From: CAYJFK01 sp964369475
GTDB lineage: Bacteria; Bacillota; Clostridia; Oscillospirales; Feifaniaceae
DNA: 64,000 bases
Direction of reading: 5' to 3'
Assembly (NCBI GenBank): GCA_964369475.1
Contig: CAYJFK010000006.1
Span: 1-64,000 of the forward strand
Shown here piece by piece: positions 8,319 to 16,736 of this stretch. The position numbers and the translations under genes were made by a program. The stretch's first letter is position 1, and the number at the start of each line of letters is the position of its first letter. Under the pieces are notes generated by a model. That model was not told where the DNA came from and did no database searches. It saw only the letters and a program-made list of their open reading frames with translations.

Positions 8319-9709
8319 TTTGGTCCCTGCGATGTATCTTCAAGCACAATTCCCATGGCTGTAAGCTTGTCACGAATTACATCGGCCTCTTTAAAGTCCT
8401 TTGCCTTACGTGCCGCCTGTCTTGCCTCGATAAGTGCCTCTATCTCGCTGTCGTCGCCGCCCTCTGCCGCTTTGGGCTCGCCAACTATGTTAAGCACGCC
8501 GCAAAGCTCGTCAAAGAGTGCAAGGCCGCTCTTTATAAACTCGGCCGTTACATCGCCTGTCGCTCTGCTGTTTAGTATTCTCGCCATGTCGAATATTGAG
8601 GCAATTGCATCTGCCGTGTTAAAGTCCTCGTCCATTGCGTCGATATACTTAACCTTGCATTCTTCAAGCTTTTTCATTGCGGCAAGCTCTGCCTCGCTCA
8701 TCACGCCCTCAGCCGCTTTGTCCGATAGGAAAACAAGATTTGCACGGCAGTTTTGAAGCCTCTCAAGACCTGCCTTTGCCTGCGTAAGTGTCTCGGCGCT
8801 GTAATTTATCTGACTGCGATAGTGCGACGAGAGCATGAAGAAACGAATCGTTTCGTAGCCATAGGCCGCCGCCGCATCACGCACCGTAAAGAAATTTCCA
8901 AGAGACTTGCTCATCTTTTGGTTGTCGATATTCAAATATCCGTTGTGTAGCCAGTAGCGAGCAAACTCCGCATCGTTTGCGCCTTCCGACTGTGCTATCT
9001 CGTTTTCGTGGTGAGGGAATATTAGATCCTGACCACCTGCATGAATGTCGATAGTGTCGCCAAGGTATTTCTTTATCATGGCAGAACACTCAATGTGCCA
9101 GCCGGGGCGACCCTTGCTCCAAGGCGAATCCCATTCGGGCTCGCCCGGTTTTGCCGCCTTCCACAAAACAAAGTCGAGCGGACTTTCCTTCTTCTCGGAT
9201 ACATCTATTCTAGCGCCTGCCATAAGATCGTCGAGCGGCTGATTTGATAGTTTACCGTAGCCCTCAAAGGAGGAGGTGCGGTAGTAAACATCGCCATCGG
9301 GCGAGGGGTATGCGTGTCCCTTGTCTACAAGTACCTGTATAATGTCTACAATTTCGGGAAGAACGTCTGTTACCTTTGGGTGAATGTCGGCAAGCGCAAC
9401 ACCAAGCCCCTTGGCATCTACATAGTATTCCTCGATATACTTCTCGGAAAGCTCCCTTGAAGAAATGCCGGCTTCCTTTGCTCTTTTTATAATCTTATCG
9501 TCTATATCGGTAAAGTTTTGAACAAATGTAACTTTATATCCTCTGTATTTGAAATATTGTCTTAGCGCATCAAACACTATAAAAGGCCTTGCGTTGCCCA
9601 CATGGAAATAATCGTAAACGGTAGGGCCGCAAGCATATATCTTGACTTCGTTTGGCACAAGTGGGATAAATTCTTCTTTTTTGCGTGTTAGGTCGTTGTA
9701 AAATTTCAT
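8303..9709 (-). CDS. cysS: Cysteine-tRNA ligase
   Basis: Class I synthetase charging tRNA-Cys; 468 residues. The zinc-binding cysteine in ACGPTVYDYFHVGNARP (C27) is followed by the HIGH-type HVGN (36-39); the KMSKS loop KMSKSLGNFF lies near residues 265-274; GWHIECSAM and HAGGQDLIFPHHENEIAQSE are further family blocks, including zinc ligands. GGAGTTAACC precedes the ATG. It lies 30 bases after pgsA and overlaps mrnC, forming one operon. Confidence 0.97.
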   Translation of the reverse strand: MKFYNDLTRKKEEFIPLVPNEVKIYACGPTVYDYFHVGNARPFIVFDALRQYFKYRGYKVTFVQNFTDIDDKIIKRAKEAGISSRELSEKYIEEYYVDAKGLGVALADIHPKVTDVLPEIVDIIQVLVDKGHAYPSPDGDVYYRTSSFEGYGKLSNQPLDDLMAGARIDVSEKKESPLDFVLWKAAKPGEPEWDSPWSKGRPGWHIECSAMIKKYLGDTIDIHAGGQDLIFPHHENEIAQSEGANDAEFARYWLHNGYLNIDNQKMSKSLGNFFTVRDAAAAYGYETIRFFMLSSHYRSQINYSAETLTQAKAGLERLQNCRANLVFLSDKAAEGVMSEAELAAMKKLEECKVKYIDAMDEDFNTADAIASIFDMARILNSRATGDVTAEFIKSGLALFDELCGVLNIVGEPKAAEGGDDSEIEALIEARQAARKAKDFKEADVIRDKLTAMGIVLEDTSQGPKWHRQ

Positions 9710-9739
9710 GGTTAACTCCTTCGAAATATTTTTTGCATT

Positions 9740-10279
9740 TTACATGTCATTTCCGATACAAGCCCAGTTTTGGCTTAAATAATGCCAACCCGAGTATATC
9801 GTGATAAATGCCGCCGCCCATAAAAGCAGATCTGCGGCAAAGGAAAGCGGTGTGTATATTACTGCTATCAGTGCGAGTAATATAGATGTAAACTGGAGAA
9901 ATGTCTTGATCTTCCCAAGTTTATCTGCCGCAAGCGTAACCCCTGATTTCATGGCTATAATGCGAAACGAGGTTACAATTAATTCTCTCGCCGTTATAAT
10001 AATTCCGACATATGGGCTACAAAATCCGGCATAGACAAGACAAAACAGGGCAGATACTACAAGCAGTTTATCTGCAAGGGGATCTAAAAACATACCGAAT
10101 GTAGTAACAAGCCCTCTATCTCTCGCTATCTTGCCATCTATCCTGTCGGTTATGGCGGCAACAACAAAGATGATTAGAGAAATCCACGCACCTGTCGGCA
10201 TGGGAGCTTCCAAAAAAGCCACCAAAAAAACAGGAACTAAAACCATCCTTGCTACTGTAATACGATTTGGCAGGTTCAA
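9740..10279 (-). CDS. pgsA: CDP-diacylglycerol-glycerol-3-phosphate 3-phosphatidyltransferase
   Basis: Makes phosphatidylglycerol phosphate, the committed step to phosphatidylglycerol and cardiolipin, in the membrane. The CDP-alcohol phosphotransferase signature is intact: DRIDGKIAR, then G, D and D in FGMFLDPLADK. Several hydrophobic helices fill the rest. In-frame GTG (10288) and ATG (10285) exist, but they overlap or abut the AAAGGAG at 10288-10294; the TTG at 10279, eight bases away, gives MNLPNRIT, the usual N-terminus of PgsA, so I choose it. First gene of the pgsA-cysS-mrnC operon. Confidence 0.93.
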   Translation of the reverse strand: MNLPNRITVARMVLVPVFLVAFLEAPMPTGAWISLIIFVVAAITDRIDGKIARDRGLVTTFGMFLDPLADKLLVVSALFCLVYAGFCSPYVGIIITARELIVTSFRIIAMKSGVTLAADKLGKIKTFLQFTSILLALIAVIYTPLSFAADLLLWAAAFITIYSGWHYLSQNWACIGNDM

Positions 10280-10302
10280 TGCCATCACTCCTTTATCGTG
10301 AT

Positions 10303-10331
10303 ATTATATATCTTTTTAAGAAAATATTCAA
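10303..10331 (-). promoter_or_regulatory. Promoter of the pgsA-cysS-mrnC operon
   Basis: Minus strand TTGAAT (10326-10331), 17-base spacer, TATAAT (10303-10308). Transcription would start close to the ribosome-binding site at 10288-10294, giving a very short leader. Confidence 0.65.
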
Positions 10332-10518
10332 GGAATACTTTGTAAACTATTCAAGTATATTTGCATAGAATAAATGATAGAAGGCTTTTTTATATGTGCT
10401 GTACAAAAAAAAGCCTTTATAACTGCTTATTCGACATGATTAATATGGTAAGGCCACATGTAACAAAAGGGAATAAATCCATATATCATGCCGCAAAAAA
10501 ACATCGGGAGGTGCTGCT

Positions 10519-10962
10519 TTGCCTTATTCCGACAGGGAACTACTTGCAAGACTTATTTTTTGTGAAGCGGGAGGTGAAGGAATAACCGGCATGGAGGCCG
10601 TGGCAAGTGTTATTATGAATAGAGTATACGCCACATACGGCGAATATTCAAGAGTGGGACAGCAGGGCAACATAAGAAATGTTGTCTTTCAACCGGGGCA
10701 GTTTACCTGCGCTAGGACAATGGACGATGGGGTATACAATCCGCAAAATATCTACAACGTCGTGCCGAGCGAGCTGAGCTACGCCGTTGCCGATTGGGCA
10801 TTAGCGGGAAATAGGCTCTTAGGGCTTGGGAATGCTCTTTGGTTTTTCAATCCGACAGCCCCTGCATGTCCGTCGCAATTTCCAAATCAAAGCGGACTTT
10901 TCACAAGGGAGATAGGCGAACACTGCTTTTACGACCCCACGCAGTATTACGCCTCCACATAA
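10519..10962 (+). CDS. cwlJ: Spore cortex-lytic enzyme, CwlJ-like (SleB catalytic domain)
   Basis: Cell-wall hydrolase of the SleB/CwlJ family (Hydrolase_2), expected to degrade spore cortex during germination. 147 residues, a single catalytic domain without signal peptide or peptidoglycan-binding domain, as in CwlJ and unlike SleB. Visible: LLARLIFCEAGGEGITGMEAVA (in part) with the catalytic glutamate, SVIMNRV, FQPGQF and the C-terminal GEHCFY. Start is a TTG after GGGAGGTG. The downstream gene encodes a GerQ-like protein 46 bases later; in Bacillus CwlJ needs GerQ for assembly in the coat, so the pairing supports both calls. Confidence 0.85.
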   Translation: MPYSDRELLARLIFCEAGGEGITGMEAVASVIMNRVYATYGEYSRVGQQGNIRNVVFQPGQFTCARTMDDGVYNPQNIYNVVPSELSYAVADWALAGNRLLGLGNALWFFNPTAPACPSQFPNQSGLFTREIGEHCFYDPTQYYAST

Positions 10963-11008
10963 GTAAAATACTACCGCATCAATAGAACTGAAATTATAGG
11001 AGGACACT

Positions 11009-11320
11009 ATGAATTTTGGCACAAACGATAATGCAAAAGAGCAAACACCACCACCGGAGGGTCAGCCATTTGTATACATCCCAACGGCAGACACAATTCA
11101 AGCGGCACTTAAGCCAAACATTGGCAGATTTGTAGTTGTGGAATTTTTAATAGGCACATCAAACACGGTTACTAAGTCGGGCGTTTTATATGAAGTAGGG
11201 CTAAACTACATCGTTTTATACGACGAAGCAGAAGGCTCTTACACCGTTTGCGACTTCTATGCCATTAAGTTTATTACATTCTTCGAACTAAACAGAAAGC
11301 CCTCTACAAGAAGAAGATAG
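11009..11320 (+). CDS. gerQ: GerQ-like spore coat protein
   Basis: 103 residues. The N-terminus (1-25) is polar and proline-rich; the core (about 36-95) reads as a small beta-domain with NIGRFVVVEFLIG, GVLYEVGLNYIVLYDE and CDFYAIKFITFF, which resembles the GerQ core in which a conserved segment on how the protein is displayed ends in a YxxYITF-like strand. The match is structural rather than strong, but the position directly after a CwlJ-type hydrolase is the Bacillus arrangement. GGAGGACACT precedes the ATG. Terminated by the hairpin at 11358. Confidence 0.7.
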   Translation: MNFGTNDNAKEQTPPPEGQPFVYIPTADTIQAALKPNIGRFVVVEFLIGTSNTVTKSGVLYEVGLNYIVLYDEAEGSYTVCDFYAIKFITFFELNRKPSTRRR

Positions 11321-11357
11321 AGGAGCGCTTGCGGCATATATGGTTGCCCGTAAAGAA

Positions 11358-11395
11358 AAAAACTGTCACTATCAATTTTTGATAGTGACAGTTTT
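11358..11395. terminator. Bidirectional terminator
   Basis: AAAACTGTCACTATCAA pairs with TTGATAGTGACAGTTTT; A-rich on the left and T-rich on the right, so it can end both the cwlJ-gerQ transcript and the small minus-strand gene at 11447. Confidence 0.85.
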
Positions 11396-11446
11396 GCATT
11401 TTACAGGATACTCACACAATGGTTATCTTGCCTTTGCTCTCATAGC

Positions 11447-11810
11447 TCATCTTGTTGTTTTTATTACTTTAACTTGCTTTGCTACCTTAAATCGCTTTGC
11501 ATTAATTGCATTTACCAAAACAGTATCTCCTACATGCAGGTCTTGAAATTCTATTTTATTTTCCCCGTTTGTTAAATTATCTATCGACACATATTCTACC
11601 CCTTTATTGGGACAGAAAACTTCAGAATTTTCTATTTCTAAATTGTCTTGATTTGCAACCTTTACAGACAAAGATTGTTCCTTTTTATTGATCCCCAATA
11701 TTTCGCATTTAATCTCTATACTATTTTTTTTGGATAGACTTTTTTGAAGTAAGTCCTAAGAAAATTATAATTACGGAAAATGCAAACAATATTATATGCA
11801 GAGTGTTCAT
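11447..11810 (-). pseudogene. Small membrane-anchored protein split by a frameshift at an A8 run
   Basis: An ATG at 11810, with AAGGGG upstream, opens a frame coding a hydrophobic N-terminus (MNTLHIILFAFSVIIIFLGL) that stops after about 29 codons just past a run of eight As (11724-11731 as Ts on the plus strand). In the neighbouring frame a second segment continues to 11447 with a beta-rich domain ending NAINAKRFKVAKQVKVIKTTR (in part), and has no plausible start of its own. Reading seven As would fuse both into one protein of about 120 residues: a signal anchor plus a small domain. It could be a pseudogene, a sequencing error at the homopolymer or programmed slippage. Function not recognised. 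Confidence 0.55.
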
Positions 11811-12112
11811 TAAAATATCCCCTTCATTTTTTGCAATATAAATTTAGTTTATTCACTTGAATTTTTTATTTGGTGAATGATTTTGTTTTTCATACGACAA
11901 CTATACAGGCTTGCTATGTAGGAGCTACTCGTTTTATAAAGAACACATTTCAATTCTTTGTTAAAAACGCCTTGATATAGGGAATGTTTTGCTCGTTTAG
12001 CAAAACATAAAAGCATTACTACGGCATTTTTGGTGTCGCTTGCCCAACATAATAAAATCATAGCCCATAGAGCATTTAGAATTAGCCTAACAATGACACT
12101 ACAAACCGTCGA
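11811..12112. other. AT-rich intergenic stretch, no gene supported
   Basis: A 70-codon open frame on the minus strand (11849-12061) lacks a ribosome-binding site and resembles no family I know. Nothing else is recognisable before the promoter at 12113. Confidence 0.5.
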
Positions 12113-12141
12113 TTGCTATTTATGTAAACCTGTGGTATAAT
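12113..12141 (+). promoter_or_regulatory. Promoter of the gene at 12170
   Basis: TTGCTA (12113-12118), 17-base spacer, TATAAT (12136-12141); the start codon follows 28 bases later behind AGGAGG. Confidence 0.7.
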
Positions 12142-12169
12142 ATTCAAACAACACAAAACAGGAGGGCAC

Positions 12170-13084
12170 ATGAAGAAATACATTTCATACATCATAATAG
12201 CGGCACTTGTCGTTTCGCAGGTTAGCTCTGCCATGAAAATAAACAACCTTGAGTATCAAATTCGAAATGCAAACAACAGAATTTCAAACCTCGACAGCTC
12301 GTTAAACTCTAACATCAGTAGTATATATTCAAATGTCGATGATATGCTAAACGAGCAGGCAAGCATTATTTACAAGGCAAGCACGACATTCGGCGAGCTC
12401 GATATAGATGCCCTCGAAGTGCCCGTTACATTTTCTATCGAGCCAAAAGAAGTGTCAGATACAACAACGGTCACTCTTGATTTTGGCGGCGAGATGCTCA
12501 CACTTGACAAGAGCGGTACGGTCTATGAGGGAACAAAGATTTTCCCCCTAAGCGGCGAGATATTCGATCCCAATATAGTTATAGAGGAGAGCGGCATAAA
12601 GCAGGTCACGTCTGACTACAACATAAGAGTGGAAGGCCTTATTTTTGACCACTTCTTCCCAATGCTCTACGCTCACTACTCTGGCGGTCGGAGCACGTCG
12701 AACAGTGCAGGGTCGGATGAGTATGAGTACAGTCAAGATGGAATGCTCTTCATCGAGGCTGTGGGAGATAGAGACAGCTTTGTTAGTGCTAACTTTGCGA
12801 CATATATCAACGGCGAGCTTATAGAGAATGTAGAGATTTCGCAAGACATCCTGCTTGGCGCAAGCGAACTTGAACTTGATAACACCCACATACTGATAAA
12901 GGGCGATATATTAGAGTCCTTCGTAACGGCGGTCGACCATATGGGCTTTATCCACGAAACCCTGATAGAGTACTACGTTGCAGGGGAAGAAAACCAAAGA
13001 GAACCCTACTACGACAGCCACAAAATAACATCCCCCGACGGCACGGTGATATACGAGAGTAACAATGAGGGCAAGCTTTATTAA
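12170..13084 (+). CDS. Exported or membrane-anchored protein with N-terminal coiled coil, unknown function
   Basis: 304 residues. MKKYISYIIIAALVVSQVSS is a signal peptide or anchor; residues 25-65 (NLEYQIRNANNRISNLDSSL, then more N/S-rich heptads) look like a short coiled coil; the rest is an acidic, beta-rich extracytoplasmic region with DTTTVTLDFGGE and PDGTVIYES. There is no cell-wall anchor, SLH motif or catalytic motif that I recognise. It has its own promoter and AGGAGG ribosome-binding site and stands alone. A cell-surface or sensor role is only a guess. Confidence 0.75.
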   Translation: MKKYISYIIIAALVVSQVSSAMKINNLEYQIRNANNRISNLDSSLNSNISSIYSNVDDMLNEQASIIYKASTTFGELDIDALEVPVTFSIEPKEVSDTTTVTLDFGGEMLTLDKSGTVYEGTKIFPLSGEIFDPNIVIEESGIKQVTSDYNIRVEGLIFDHFFPMLYAHYSGGRSTSNSAGSDEYEYSQDGMLFIEAVGDRDSFVSANFATYINGELIENVEISQDILLGASELELDNTHILIKGDILESFVTAVDHMGFIHETLIEYYVAGEENQREPYYDSHKITSPDGTVIYESNNEGKLY

Positions 13085-13202
13085 TGCCTTGAAGATAATC
13101 TATACTTTGTGAATATTTGTAAATTTCACTAAATAGGTGCGATTTTTTGAACATTCACAAAAAATGCGTGCATTACGTTGCCATATAAAAACTTAACCCA
13201 CA

Positions 13203-13649
13203 CTAATAATCCCAACTATCCTTACGGCTCTCTTGTGCCTTGCCGCTGCCTTTGTAGATGCCGACCGAAAAAAGCGCACCGGGGATGGCGGCCAGTGGGA
13301 GCATTGCAGAGGCTATAATCATAATAGTATGATCAAAAAGCCCAAGATAAGGGGCTGACACAAAAATAAAAATAACAACGCCGGCAACAAAAGCATTTAT
13401 TGTGTACTTTATGCGCCCCGATCTGTTTAGCTCGGGAAATGTCTTAATTTGCACGAAATGCGCTATACTAAACCCGAGGGTGAAATATAAAAGAGGCTCG
13501 GAAATCGTGCTGTATAGCGAGTACCAAAACATGCCGCTGTTGTTGTGAATAAACTCGCCGTACCTAACGGCATAGGAGAAAAACATACGAAGACCAAAGG
13601 TAATAGCGCAGATAACAGAGGACAAAATAAGCTGAATTTGAGAGACCAT
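13203..13649 (-). CDS. Four-helix integral membrane protein, unknown function
   Basis: 148 residues with about four hydrophobic helices (near residues 6-25, 45-65, 85-103 and 108-128) and a polar C-terminal tail ending KAQESRKDSWDY. No family recognised. The promoter at 13696-13724 and the lack of neighbours on the same strand suggest a single-gene unit. Expression is plausible but the ribosome-binding site (AAGGCGG) is moderate. Confidence 0.7.
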   Translation of the reverse strand: MVSQIQLILSSVICAITFGLRMFFSYAVRYGEFIHNNSGMFWYSLYSTISEPLLYFTLGFSIAHFVQIKTFPELNRSGRIKYTINAFVAGVVIFIFVSAPYLGLFDHTIMIIASAMLPLAAIPGALFSVGIYKGSGKAQESRKDSWDY

Positions 13650-13695
13650 ATTAATACCGCCTTTTTAATTTAAACAAAATTGATAATTTTTGAAT

Positions 13696-13724
13696 ATTAT
13701 ACCAAAAATAAAGCTAACAGTCAA
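13696..13724 (-). promoter_or_regulatory. Promoter of the membrane-protein gene at 13203
   Basis: Minus strand TTGACT (13719-13724), 17-base spacer, TATAAT (13696-13701). Confidence 0.7.
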
Positions 13725-13759
13725 TCTAAGGGCTTGACTGCATCTGTCGCACCGCCCAC

Positions 13760-13788
13760 TTGACATGTACACGATTATTTAGTACAAT
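13760..13788 (+). promoter_or_regulatory. Promoter of the valS-folC operon
   Basis: TTGACA (13760-13765), 17-base spacer, TACAAT (13783-13788), directly upstream of the T-box leader. Confidence 0.7.
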
Positions 13789-13794
13789 ACCATA

Positions 13795-14047
13795 TATAAA
13801 GCGATGAAGGGGATATAAAGCGCATAGTTTTTGCGATATAGAGAGCACGCCTGTTTGCTGGAAGGCGGCACGCAGACCTTGCGGTATGAGTCACCCCCGA
13901 GTTTTGCCCCGAATTTTTAAGGGCAGACGGTCACCCACCGTTATATGGGGCGGCGACAGTCGCACGAGTGGCGGAATTTTTTCCGCAATGAGAGTGGTAC
14001 CACGGAGTTTTTCCGTCTCTCGCCTATTGGCGAGGGGCGGTTTTTTG
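13795..14047 (+). promoter_or_regulatory. T-box leader of valS with terminator
   Basis: The T-box core AGAGTGGTACCACG lies at 13991-14004, the position where uncharged tRNA acceptor ends pair. It is followed by a terminator (14012-14047): CCGTCTCTCGCC, loop TATT, GGCGAGGGGCGG, six Ts. Upstream, a stem-I region contains AGAGAGC and GCTGGAAGGCGGC and ends ACCCCCGAG; by comparison with other T-boxes the specifier may be the GTA valine codon at 13884-13886. The gene downstream is valS, which agrees. The leader lets uncharged tRNA-Val turn on valS and folC. Confidence 0.9.
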
Positions 14048-14111
14048 TTTTTAAAACTCAAAAGTGTACACAATTAGAGTAAGAAATACATTTAATAAAT
14101 AGGAGGACATC

Positions 14112-16727
14112 ATGCAAAAGGAAATTGCAAAGGTATACGATCCGCACGAGGTCGAGGACAGGCTTTATAAAAAATGGGAGGAGTCGGGCTATTTTAAGGT
14201 AGATAGCAGCAGCGAAAAAGAGCCCTACACAATAGTAATGCCGCCCCCCAATGTAACGGGCCAGCTCCACATGGGTCACGCTATGGACGGCACACTTCAA
14301 GATACGCTTATAAGACAAAAGCGCATGGCAGGCTACGAGGCCTTGTGGCTACCCGGCGTTGACCATGCAGGCATTGCAACGCAGGTTAAGGTTGAGGAGA
14401 TGCTCAGAAAAGAGGGAATATCAAAGCACGACCTCGGCCGTGAGAAGTTCCTTGAGCATGTCTGGGCTTGGAAGGAAAAATATGGCTCGAACATTGTAAA
14501 CCAGCTTAGAAAGATGGGCTCATCTTGCGACTGGAGTCGTGAGCGTTTTACAATGGACGAGATCTGCTCCAAAGCGGTGCGTGAGGTCTTTGTAAACCTA
14601 TACGACAAAGGGCTTGTTTACAGAGGTAACCGCATCATCAACTGGTGCCCCGACTGTATGACGGCACTTTCCGACATCGAAGTAGAGTTTACCGAAAAGG
14701 CAGGCCACTTGTGGCATATCAAATACCCCCTTGCAGACGGCACAGGCCACGTTGTCTGCGCAACCTCACGCCCTGAGACAATGATTGGCGATACAGGCAT
14801 TGCAGTTCACCCCGAGGACGAGAGGTACATGAATCTAATTGGCAAAAAGGCAATACTGCCCCTTGTCGGCCGTGAGATCATCATTTTCGGCGACGACTAT
14901 GTAGAGCGTGAATTTGGCTCGGGCTGTGTTAAGGTTACACCTGCTCACGACCCCAACGACTTCGAGATGGGCGTGCGCAATGGGCTTGAAACGATGGTCA
15001 TCCTAACCCCTGAGGGCAAGATGGCGGCCAACACAGGCAAGTATGCAGGCATGGACAGATACGAGGCTCGCAAGGCGATAGTCAAGGATTTAGAGGAGGG
15101 CGGTCACCTTGAAAAAATAGAAGATCTCCCCCACAATGTCGGCACATGCTACCGCTGTTCGACCGATATAGAGACCATGACGAGTGACCAGTGGTTTGTC
15201 AAGATGGAGCCCCTTGCAAAGCCTGCAATAGAGGCGGTGCGTAGCGGCGACATTAAATTTGTGCCCTCTCGTTTTTCGGGCACATACTACAACTGGATGG
15301 AAAATGTGCGTGACTGGTGCGTATCCCGTCAGCTATGGTGGGGTCATAGAATACCTGCCTTCTACTGTGACACTTGCGGCGAGATGATCGTATCAAAAGA
15401 GGATATAGCGACCTGCCCGAAATGCAGTAAGGCTATGCGCCAAGACGAGGACGTTCTCGACACGTGGTTCTCCTCTGCCCTTTGGCCCTTTGAAACACTC
15501 GGATGGCCGGAAGATAGCGAGGACATGAAAAAGTTCTACCCAACATCAACACTTGTTACAGGGTACGACATTATATTCTTCTGGGTCGCTCGTATGATAT
15601 TCTCGGGGATCGAGCACACAGGAGAGAAACCCTTTAGCGATGTTCTAATTCACGGACTTGTAAGAGATTCGCAAGGCCGCAAGATGAGCAAGTCGCTCGG
15701 CAACGGTATCGACCCACTGGAAATTATATCGACATACGGCGCAGATGCACTTCGCTTTACACTGCTAACAGGCAACTCCCCCGGCAACGACACACGCTTT
15801 TCGACAGAAAAGGTCGAGAACGGCCGCAACTTTGCAAATAAAATTTGGAATGCCTCTCGCTTTGTTTTGATGAATTTGGAGGGCGATGTCGAGGGACTTC
15901 CCGAGCACTTAGAGCTTGAAGACAAGTGGATTTTAACAAAGCTAAACAAGCTAACGGCAGACGTTACGACAAACTTTGACAGATACGATTTAGGCGTCGC
16001 CCTTGGCAATGTCTACGACTTTTTCTGGGACAGTTTTTGCGACTGGTATATAGAAATGAGCAAGGCAAGACTATTCGACAGCGAGGACATAGCGGCAAAG
16101 ACAGGCGCACAAAAGGTGCTTGTATATGTCCTAAAATCGGCACTAAAACTTCTCCACCCCTTTATGCCATTTATAACAGAGGAGATTTACAAGAGCATTT
16201 CAAATGAAGAGACAATAATGCTTGCCGAGTGGCCGACCTACAAAGAGGAGCTAAACTTTGCGGAAGATGCCGCCAAGATGGACAAGATTATGGAGGCAAT
16301 CCGCAGTATGAGAGCTCGCCGTGCCGAGATGAATGTACCGCCCTCAAAGAAGGCAAATGTATATATCGAAACAGAGGATACAGACGTATTTGCGGCAGGC
16401 ATACCCTTTATGAAGCGCCTTGCCTCTGCGCTTGAAGTCTTTATAGGCGAAGAAGCCCCCGCCGACAGCGTTACAATAGTAACAGACGGCGCAAGAATAT
16501 TTATCCCGATGGGCGAGCTTGTAGACTACAAGGCGGAAAAGGTACGTCTTGAGGGGGAGAAAAAGAAACTTCTAAAGGAGCTCGAGCGTGTAGAGCGTCA
16601 GCTTTCAAACGAGAAGTTTGTCTCCAAAGCACCGCCTGCCCTTGTCGACGAGGAAAATGCAAAGCTTGCAAAGTTTAAAGAAATGCTCGCCATGGTCGAG
16701 GAGAGCATAGCAAAACTTCCGCTATAA
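14112..16727 (+). CDS. valS: Valine-tRNA ligase
   Basis: Class I synthetase charging tRNA-Val; 871 residues, full length. HIGH motif HMGH at residues 53-56 inside PPPNVTGQLHMGH; editing domain around 200-350 (TSRPETMIGDTGIAVHPED and GSGCVKVTPAHDPNDFE); KMSKS at 524-528; anticodon-binding domain about 600-750 (FCDWYIEMSKARL); C-terminal coiled-coil arm about 805-870 (KAEKVRLEGEKKKLLKELER) typical of ValRS. AGGAGGACATC precedes the ATG. Controlled by the T-box leader and followed nine bases later by folC, the standard valS-folC order. Confidence 0.98.
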   Translation: MQKEIAKVYDPHEVEDRLYKKWEESGYFKVDSSSEKEPYTIVMPPPNVTGQLHMGHAMDGTLQDTLIRQKRMAGYEALWLPGVDHAGIATQVKVEEMLRKEGISKHDLGREKFLEHVWAWKEKYGSNIVNQLRKMGSSCDWSRERFTMDEICSKAVREVFVNLYDKGLVYRGNRIINWCPDCMTALSDIEVEFTEKAGHLWHIKYPLADGTGHVVCATSRPETMIGDTGIAVHPEDERYMNLIGKKAILPLVGREIIIFGDDYVEREFGSGCVKVTPAHDPNDFEMGVRNGLETMVILTPEGKMAANTGKYAGMDRYEARKAIVKDLEEGGHLEKIEDLPHNVGTCYRCSTDIETMTSDQWFVKMEPLAKPAIEAVRSGDIKFVPSRFSGTYYNWMENVRDWCVSRQLWWGHRIPAFYCDTCGEMIVSKEDIATCPKCSKAMRQDEDVLDTWFSSALWPFETLGWPEDSEDMKKFYPTSTLVTGYDIIFFWVARMIFSGIEHTGEKPFSDVLIHGLVRDSQGRKMSKSLGNGIDPLEIISTYGADALRFTLLTGNSPGNDTRFSTEKVENGRNFANKIWNASRFVLMNLEGDVEGLPEHLELEDKWILTKLNKLTADVTTNFDRYDLGVALGNVYDFFWDSFCDWYIEMSKARLFDSEDIAAKTGAQKVLVYVLKSALKLLHPFMPFITEEIYKSISNEETIMLAEWPTYKEELNFAEDAAKMDKIMEAIRSMRARRAEMNVPPSKKANVYIETEDTDVFAAGIPFMKRLASALEVFIGEEAPADSVTIVTDGARIFIPMGELVDYKAEKVRLEGEKKKLLKELERVERQLSNEKFVSKAPPALVDEENAKLAKFKEMLAMVEESIAKLPL

Positions 16728-16736
16728 GGAGGATAT

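Noticed and set aside
11849..12061. 70-codon minus-strand open frame
   Set aside because: No ribosome-binding site, no recognisable family, odd composition and AT-rich surroundings.
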